Source: Lentimicrobium sp. (GTDB lineage Bacteria; Bacteroidota; Bacteroidia; Bacteroidales; Lentimicrobiaceae). From it: a stretch of 40,137 bases of DNA. The translations under genes and the position numbers were made by a program. Shown here one piece after another: positions 1-6,300 of the stretch (its first letter is position 1; every line of letters begins with the position of its first letter). Where the stretch lies: the NCBI GenBank assembly GCA_019429275.1, contig JAHYJC010000041.1:1-40137 (forward strand), given 5' to 3'. The notes under the pieces are model-generated. The model searched no databases, had not been told where the DNA came from, and saw only the letters and a list, made by a program, of their open reading frames with translations.

Positions 1-127
1 AGGTCGTTTATGCGGATACCGAAAATTTCAGCGCTGCTTGACCTTTGGCGGCTTTTGATCCCCATGCTGGGCGGAATTCGTAATTCCGTCCACAGCCTCT
101 GCTCCCGCGCGATTGCATCGCGTGGTA
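1..127. repeat. 127-bp direct repeat, copy 1 (at contig edge)
   Basis: Identical by eye to 547-673. The unit contains the block ACCGAAAATTTCAGCGCTGC, a palindrome CGGAATT-CGT-AATTCCG (about 71-88), and ends with the CGCGAT-TGC-ATCGCG palindrome. After position 127 the copies diverge, and this copy lacks the second hairpin of the module. The contig begins exactly inside the repeat, which explains why assembly stopped here. Confidence 0.9.
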
Positions 128-152
128 TGGTTACTAAAAATACGATGATTGA

Positions 153-345
153 AAATCAAGCCCCAGCGGGGCATTTGGGACGGGGAGAAAAGGAGACAAG
201 CCTGCCAGCCGTAGCAAAGTGGAGGCTGGGAGACAAGGGGAAAGTAGATATATAGTTCACGAAAAAAAATCAAGCCCCAGCGGGGCGAAATGTTGGTAGC
301 CACAAAGAATGCGACAGAACATCAAGCCCCGGCGGGGCGCAGGGT
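153..345. repeat. GCCCC-AGC-GGGGC mini-palindromes (three copies)
   Basis: The phrase ATCAAGCCCCAGCGGGGC occurs near 155-172 and 269-286, with a variant having GGC in the loop near 323-340. Each forms a 5-bp GC stem with a 3-nt loop and has AT-rich flanks. They resemble dispersed extragenic palindromes. No coding potential is convincing here; the overlapping short open frames on both strands have repeat-derived sequence. Confidence 0.6.
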
Positions 346-546
346 GAATAGTAATAAAAAATACCCGTAACTACCTCCTTCGGCCATGGCTTGAATCGCT
401 TGAATCATATTCTCTGTCGTTCAGGCCACTAGGCCTCGTATCCGCAACACGACTGCCTAAAATCTGGCCTAATGTTATAATGGCTTCGTTTAAAATCAAT
501 TGTTATTTCGGTTTTTAAACATTACCTTCCGGAGGCCGATTTTAGA
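346..546. other. Non-coding stretch between repeats
   Basis: I see no credible gene. The stretch contains a small palindrome AGGCC-ACTA-GGCCT near 425-438 and then AT-rich sequence leading into the second 127-bp repeat. It has no tRNA-like or terminator-like structure that I can support. Confidence 0.5.
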
Positions 547-673
547 AGGTCGTTTATGCGGATACCGAAAATTTCAGCGCTGCTTGACCTTTGGCGGCTT
601 TTGATCCCCATGCTGGGCGGAATTCGTAATTCCGTCCACAGCCTCTGCTCCCGCGCGATTGCATCGCGTGGTA
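547..673. repeat. 127-bp direct repeat, copy 2
   Basis: Perfect copy of 1-127 (offset 546), running from AGGTCGTTTATGCGGATACC to the end of the CGCGAT-TGC-ATCGCG hairpin. In this copy the element continues into the second hairpin of the module. Confidence 0.9.
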
Positions 674-715
674 AATAATAATTACACCACACGATACAAT
701 CGTGCGGCAGCGGGG
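647..715. repeat. Double-hairpin module, short-spacer form
   Basis: First palindrome CGCGAT-TGC-ATCGCG, spacer TAAATAATAATTACAC, second palindrome CACGAT-ACA-ATCGTG, then GCGGCAGCGGGG. The outer arms (CCGCGCGATTGCATCGCGTGG-like and its diverged inverse) can also pair over about 21 bp, with G-U pairs or A-C mismatches depending on the strand. Confidence 0.85.
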
Positions 716-841
716 CATTTGAGACGGGGAGACAAGGGGATAGATTGTGGTGGTTTGAAAGAGGAATTGAGTACGAACATTTTGTGATTATTGGGTAGCT
801 GTTCTATAAAAAAATAAACGACAGAACATTAAGCCTGTCGC

Positions 842-943
842 TGGGCGGAATTCGCAATTCCGTCAACAGCCTCTGCTCCCGCGCGATTGCATCGCGTGGT
901 AAATAATAATCACGCCACACGATACAATAGCGCGGTAGCGGGG
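842..943. repeat. Palindrome CGGAATT-CGC-AATTCCG plus double-hairpin module
   Basis: A GGAATT/AATTCC palindrome (about 845-861) precedes a module at 875-943. The second arm is altered here (CGATACAATAGCGCGG), which weakens the second hairpin. This copy lies 33 bp past the 3' end of the ATPase gene, so it could sit in that gene's transcript end. Confidence 0.8.
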
Positions 944-975
944 GAAAACACCCTACGTGGTCGCAATTCCGTCTT

Positions 976-2094
976 TCAGGTAATTTTCACGAAATCACGA
1001 AAGTTTTCTTTGTTGATCAGACTGATCTGAGCCTGATAGGTTTTGATGAATTTTTGAGGTGATGCTGATTTTCTGCTCTTCCACTTGAACTCATATCCAG
1101 CTATCTGTCCATTGCTTTCTTCAACAAAATCAATCTCTTGCTGTTGAGTCGTCCTCCAGAAATACATTTTGGAAAATGTGTCCTTATAGAGATTTTGTTT
1201 CCTTCTTTCGGAAACCAGAAAATTCTCCCAGAGTGCTCCTTTGTCAACTCTTAAATCAAGCGGATTGAAATTTCCAATAATCATATTTCTTATTCCGTTA
1301 TCATAAAAGTATATTTTACGGTTTTGTTTTATTTCGTTTCTCAGATTCCTGCTAAAGCTGTTAAGTTTGAAAATAATGTAGCCTTTTTCCAGAATCTCAA
1401 TATACTTTTGAACGGTAAGCTTATTGATTCCGACTATCTTCGACAATTCGTTGTAGTTGACTTCGCTGCCCATCTGAAGGGCCAGGGCCTGTAAAAGTTT
1501 TTCAAGCACTTCCGGTCTTCTGATGTCTGAAAATGCCAGAAGGTCTCTGTAAAGGTAACTGTTGACCAGGTTTTTTAATGTCTCCTTTTCTTTCCCCTGA
1601 TTGTTGATCACTTCAGGATAGAAGCCATACAACAATCGGTTGTCTAACTGTTGAACTGATTTTACATAACCCATCTTATCTTCATATTCTTCCCATGAGA
1701 CCGGAAACAGTTCATACTCCCATTTTCTGCCTGTCAGGGGTTCATTCAGCACATTGCCCAAATCGAAAGATGATGAACCGCTGACGAAAAGTTGAACATT
1801 TTTAAATTGATCGGTGATAATTTTAAGTGTTAAACCGATTCCGGGTATTCTCTGCGCCTCGTCTATAAAAACTATTTTATGGTCTGCCAGTATGGTTCGT
1901 ATTTCTTCGGTATTCGGATTTGCCAGAATTGTCCGGATTGTGGGATCGTCAGCATCCAGAAACAAAAACTCAAGACCATCCAAAATATGATTAATCAGCG
2001 TTGTTTTCCCAACCTGTCGGGCTCCTGTCAGGACAATGGCCTTTCCGCTGCCGATTTTTTCCTGAATTCTTTTTTCTAAGAATCTGGCAAACAT
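976..2094 (-). CDS. AAA-family ATPase with DUF4143 C-terminal domain
   Basis: Predicted cytosolic ATP-binding protein of 372 residues from the ATG at 2094; a TTG 15 bp further upstream would add five residues. The sequence shows a Walker A motif (GARQVGKTT, about residues 24-32), a Walker B motif (IVFIDEA, about 74-80), a winged-helix-like middle and a C-terminal QQEIDFVEE...GYEFKW segment typical of DUF4143 proteins, whose C-terminus resembles a nuclease fold. The family is common and usually variable between strains; its physiological role is not established, and toxin-antitoxin-like or defence roles are only suggestions. The gene is alone and flanked on both sides by double-hairpin repeats, so it looks like accessory cargo. 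Its promoter is unusually clear (2107-2138) and places the transcription start only a few bases before the ATG. Confident about the family, not about the function. Confidence 0.88.
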   Translation of the reverse strand: MFARFLEKRIQEKIGSGKAIVLTGARQVGKTTLINHILDGLEFLFLDADDPTIRTILANPNTEEIRTILADHKIVFIDEAQRIPGIGLTLKIITDQFKNVQLFVSGSSSFDLGNVLNEPLTGRKWEYELFPVSWEEYEDKMGYVKSVQQLDNRLLYGFYPEVINNQGKEKETLKNLVNSYLYRDLLAFSDIRRPEVLEKLLQALALQMGSEVNYNELSKIVGINKLTVQKYIEILEKGYIIFKLNSFSRNLRNEIKQNRKIYFYDNGIRNMIIGNFNPLDLRVDKGALWENFLVSERRKQNLYKDTFSKMYFWRTTQQQEIDFVEESNGQIAGYEFKWKSRKSASPQKFIKTYQAQISLINKENFRDFVKIT

Positions 2095-2106
2095 TGTTTT
2101 TTCTTT

Positions 2107-2138
2107 CAAAGATACAGATTAATATTATAATGACCAAA
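2107..2138 (-). promoter_or_regulatory. Bacteroidetes-type promoter of the ATPase gene
   Basis: On the minus strand a -33 TTTG (2135-2138) is followed after 20 bp by a -7 TATCTTTG (2107-2114), matching the Bacteroidetes primary sigma consensus TTTG-N19/20-TANNTTTG. The expected start of transcription falls about 6 nt before the ATG at 2094, so the mRNA would be nearly leaderless. Confidence 0.7.
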
Positions 2139-2175
2139 TATACTAATTAAAAGTCATTATGATATCTTTTGGTTG

Positions 2176-2657
2176 TTATTTTGGTGGCTGATTTGAGGAT
2201 TTGAGGATTAGCGAAGAGAGGGTTCAAAGATTCCCCAGCGGAAAAGTGAGACTGCCCGCCTGGCCCAGGCCGCTTAATCGGATACCGAAAATTTCATCGC
2301 TGCCTGGCTGGGGATGGGTTATGAATAGTCTATAGTCTATAGTCGCTGCTCCCGCGCGATTGCATCGCGTGGTAAATAATAATGATGCCACACGATACAA
2401 TCGTGCGGCAGCGGGGTTATTTTGGTGGCTGATTTGAGGATTTGAGGATTAGCGAAGAGAGGATTCAAAGATTCCCCAGCGGAAAAGTGAGACTGCTCGC
2501 CTGGCCCAGGCCGCTTATGCGGATACCGAAAATTTCAGCGCTGCCTGGCTGGGGATGGGTTATGAATAGTCTATAGTCTATAGTCGCTGCTCCCGCGCGA
2601 TTGCATCGCGTGGTAAATAATAATGATGCCACACGATACAATCGTGCGGCAGCGGGG
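2176..2657. repeat. 241-bp tandem duplication ending in double-hairpin modules
   Basis: Two head-to-tail copies, 2176-2416 and 2417-2657, differ at only a few positions (GGG/GGA near the start, CCCGC/CTCGC, TTAATCGG/TTATGCGG, CATCGC/CAGCGC). Each contains the ACCGAAAATTTCA block shared with the 127-bp repeat, a TATAGTC micro-repeat, and a terminal module (2348-2416 and 2589-2657). Confidence 0.9.
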
Positions 2658-2853
2658 GCTTAAAAGAACTTTGTGCTCCCTGACTGTTGTCTGGCAGACT
2701 TTGTGTCATTGTGGCAAAAAAAAAGAACCGTTTTCCGGTCCTTCTTTGATTTATTTGATATAGTCCATTTGACAAATGCTATTGGCTGTCTGTAAGCAAA
2801 GCGTTGTTCTTAATCGGTTGTGGGGCAAATAGCCCATACGTTTCGGCGGTTTA

Positions 2854-2954
2854 GTCGAGCGGTGGTCGAGCGGAGTCGAGCGGAGTCGAGCGGTGGTCGA
2901 GCGGAGTCGAGCGGTGGTCGAGCGGAGTCGAGCGGTGGTCGAGCGGAGTCGAGA
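2854..2954. repeat. 21-bp tandem repeat, GTCGAGCGGTG/GTCGAGCGGA
   Basis: Alternating 11- and 10-bp blocks GTCGAGCGGTG and GTCGAGCGGA run for about 100 bp. The array ends with GAGACCACCC. It is far more GC-rich than its surroundings. An open frame through it would encode VVERSRA repeats, which I regard as non-coding. Confidence 0.85.
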
Positions 2955-3073
2955 CCACCCGCGTTCAAACCAATTTCAGTCTTTAGGCATTAGAAACTGC
3001 TTGTCTCGTGAGCTATTATTCATTCCTCATTATTCCTCGTCATCGCCCACTCTGACGAGGCAGGCATTATTCA
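2955..3073. other. Non-coding segment with a hairpin downstream of the small secreted protein
   Basis: CCTCGTCA (3035-3042) and TGACGAGG (3053-3060) form an 8-bp perfect stem with a 10-nt loop. It lies 14 bp beyond the stop of the minus-strand gene ending at 3074. No T-tract follows on the minus strand, so its use as a terminator is uncertain. Confidence 0.4.
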
Positions 3074-3310
3074 CTATTCACTAATTCTGGCATCGTAGGC
3101 TTTCTTCCCCGCATACGCAGCACCCATTACCAGCAGAATGGCCATGCCACTGCCAATAGGGGCGGTACCGCCACTCTGTGGCTGGTTTCCGTCCAGTGCG
3201 TGGCCACCGGGAGGAGGTGGTGGTGGACCCTGGGCAAACAATTGCGCCGAAGAAAGGAAAAGCAGTGCCGAGAGTAAAAAGACAGGTAAGAGTTTCACGA
3301 ATTTTTTCAT
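3074..3310 (-). CDS. Small secreted protein with proline run and glycine-rich C-terminal membrane tail (PID-CTERM-like)
   Basis: 78 residues: a signal peptide (about 1-26, cleavage after LFA or FAQ), a GPPPPPPGG run (28-36), a short linker, then APIGSG (50-55), a hydrophobic segment (56-67) and a basic end (KKAYDAR). The tripartite C-terminus (short motif, membrane segment, positive charges) matches the plan of protein-sorting tails, and the PI-x-x-G start resembles what I recall of the Bacteroidetes PID-CTERM type, with S in place of the usual D/G. No sorting enzyme gene is in the window. The gene follows the giant T9SS protein by 29 bp on the same strand and is probably co-transcribed with it, suggesting a surface partner. 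The sequence is very short, so the family assignment is tentative, although the signal peptide and tail are plain. Confidence 0.65.
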   Translation of the reverse strand: MKKFVKLLPVFLLSALLFLSSAQLFAQGPPPPPPGGHALDGNQPQSGGTAPIGSGMAILLVMGAAYAGKKAYDARISE

Positions 3311-3339
3311 TATGCTTATTTTATATTTTCTAAATTCAA

Positions 3340-6300
3340 TTATAACACCACTTTACGGCTTACCGATTGTCCTTCGCTGAGTACCGTAACCACATATATG
3401 CCTTTGGGCAGATTGCCGGCATTGATGGTGGTGAGGCTGCTGCCTTTCGAAAGGCTGCGCTGTAACACCTGACCCAGCAGGTTGGTTACCCTAATGTCGG
3501 CTTTGGCCGCTATGCCACTGAGGTAGATTACCCCATTGTGTGCATAAATATCAACCTGACTTTCAGCAACCGGCGTTTCTATGCCAATGGTTCCGGCAAA
3601 AGTAAGTTTAAATCTTGACATATCATCGTTTGGTCCGCCCGAAAATGTATACTGGCCGGTTTCCTTCAGGTTGATTTTGCTTCCGGTTTTAATATCGGTG
3701 AGATATACCTGATTGGCAAGCCTGAAGTCAGAGATATTTGTGGCTGTAAGGGTATAATTTGACTGAACCCCGCATTTTGCACTGAGGTCAATTGCCATTT
3801 CAGCTGAAATTTCAGGATAACGATCGATGGAATAATTATTTCCGTCTTTGACCGAGAAAATTTCAGGGGCTTCGGTGTACATGCTCCAGAATTTGTCGCT
3901 GCCGCCATTGCCCTGCGATGGGTCGAAGGATAGAATCATTTCATCGCTGAAGGTATTGGCTTCAGTGGTCAGTTTCAAACGCAGCAGGTCGGTTTCGGCA
4001 GGGCTGTTTTTAAGCCAGGGCTGAGTGCTGTGCGTTCTTACATCGTTGGTCATGGTGAGGCTTCCGACTGAGGCGACCTTCACAAAAAATGCCTGCATGG
4101 GTGCGATGTCCTTGCTCACCTCATTGATGCCTGAAACACTGGCAGAATTGAACACGCCATAATTTCCGCCTGCATCATTCCAAACCCAGTAATCGTATCC
4201 TGTTCCGCTTGTAGCAAGATTTGAGCGGCCCCAGCCTGTACCTGCAGTCCAGTCAATGGAAGAAGGATAGGGATTTCCCACAAGGTTATAGATATTGTCT
4301 GCGTTGTAAGCGATGGCCCTTTCAACGGTTCCTGTGTTTAATGAACCGGAGAAGGTATGGGTGGTGCTTCCATTATAATCCGGGCCATAGGCTACGAGGT
4401 AACCACGTCCTTTTTCCATTACCGGAGGGGTGGTGGTTCCGTAACCGGCAGCAATACTGGGATCATCAACCGTCGAATTGTTGTAATTGGCAACTGCATC
4501 TTTGCGCAGATTTACCCAGTAGAAATAGGACTCAACCGGCACATTGGGATTGTAGTAATAAAAATCCCAGTTCCACAACGGAGCTGTTTGCGCAGCCGGC
4601 CATTTTAAATCAGCCGGTTCAGGTGCAAACTCAGGCCAGATCGCCTGACTTGCCACCGGCGATGACAGGAAATGCCATTTCCAATCGTTGGCGATTTCGC
4701 GCTCCACGGTGGCTGTTCCGTTTACAGTTAAATGACTGTTATCCATCAAGGATGCGCCTGATCTGATTGTAATGTTGTTGCAGGCCCCGGCACTGTATAG
4801 CGTCGGGAAATTTGTCACCACAGGTATATCTACATTGATGCATGAAGATGGGACAAATTCTGGTGTCCAGTTGGCAGCCGTGTGCCAGTCGTCGCTTTCG
4901 CTGCCATTCCAGGTGAAGGTTTGGTCAGCAGTAAGTATTGTGACGGTAGCCGTGCTGCCGGCAAAACCGATGGTGCGTGGGCAATGGGTGCCGGTAACCG
5001 AAACCAGGGTATAGGTTTTGATTTCTGATACTGTGCCTACACTGAAAGGAGTTCCTGAAACCACATTATTAACAGTATGGTCAGTTCCATCGTTGTAAAC
5101 CACCGTAAACGGCCCTGTTCCAGCAGATGCAGTAAAAGTAAGCCATCCTTCCTCACCTGAGCAAATGGCATTGCCTGTAAGTGAACCCTGGGGCAGTGCA
5201 AAAATGGTAACTGTAAACGGATACTCAACACTTTCGCAGGTGGTGGTGCTGTTTTTTACATAGAGGGTTCCGTTGTAAGTTCCGGGGGTGGATGGTATTG
5301 TCAATACAACAGGACTTTCCGGTAAAGTAGTGTAAGTTATATCTTCAAAACCTGCCGTTTCAGCAGCGGCATCATAATCAATCCGGTACTGATCGGGGCT
5401 GCCGGTTGTTGCTGTATAAGGCAGACTTGCCGAGGTGCTTCCTTCGCAAACCGCAGGAAAATCGCCCAGGGTAATGGTTGGAAGAGGATTAACGGTCAAA
5501 ACCACAGCATTAGATGTAACACCGCTGCCGCAGTCGCGGTTGACCACTACGCGGTAAGCGAAGTTGTTCATCGAAAGCGGCGGGTTGGTGAGTGTGAGTG
5601 TGGCACTGGTGGCATTTGAATAAACCCCATCATTGCTAATTGCAACGAAAGTTCCGCCGGTCCCGGTGATGCTTTCCTCCCATTGATAGGATGGAGTGCC
5701 ACTGCTTACTGTAGCGGTAACACTGAAAGTTGCGGTTCCGTTCGCATCGCAGGTAGCGGTTGCCGAAGGATGTGCAGTGATTGTCGGTGGCAGACATTCG
5801 GTGGCTACAGCAAAATTACCAAAAGCAGTCAATCCTGTTGATTTAAAAAAATTCGGATCGATAAAGTTTGCATCTAAGGCCGTGTTGGCGGTGCCATCGC
5901 CTTTCAGAATTTTGGGTGAACCACTGCCGGGTATAAACGGAGTGCCATCGAGGGTTAAATCATAGGTAAAGCTACTTCCACCCGTTTCAGTAATTGCCCA
6001 GTGACGATTAGTCTGATAGGTAGTATTTACCGGAAAAGTACCCGGAATCACCGTTTCAAACTGCTCGGCGGTAACCGTACTTGTGCCTGTTAATGCAGTA
6101 TAATTTACGGTTAGCGGGCGGTAATTTCCACCTTTACCTATCGGAAAATCTTTTGATCCGACTGCGCAATAGACCCGGGCCAGTTTGCCGTCGATGTAGC
6201 TTGAGGCACTCTGTCCGGTGATATCGCCATCACAACCATGAGTCAGTATGTTGTCTCCAGTTGTAATCAGTCCGCTGGTAAGGGTTAAATTGCCGTTTAC

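Noticed and set aside
10-303. Overlapping short frames on both strands at the left end
   Set aside because: They lie in repeat and palindrome sequence and have no protein features.
3035-3060. Terminator for the small secreted protein gene
   Set aside because: The stem is good, but no T-run follows on the relevant strand; kept only as an uncertain hairpin.
2893-3084. Open frame with VVERSRA repeats
   Set aside because: Produced by the 21-bp tandem repeat; no start context and no homology expected.
3138-3380. Plus-strand frame across the small secreted protein gene
   Set aside because: Antisense shadow of the polyproline-encoding stretch.
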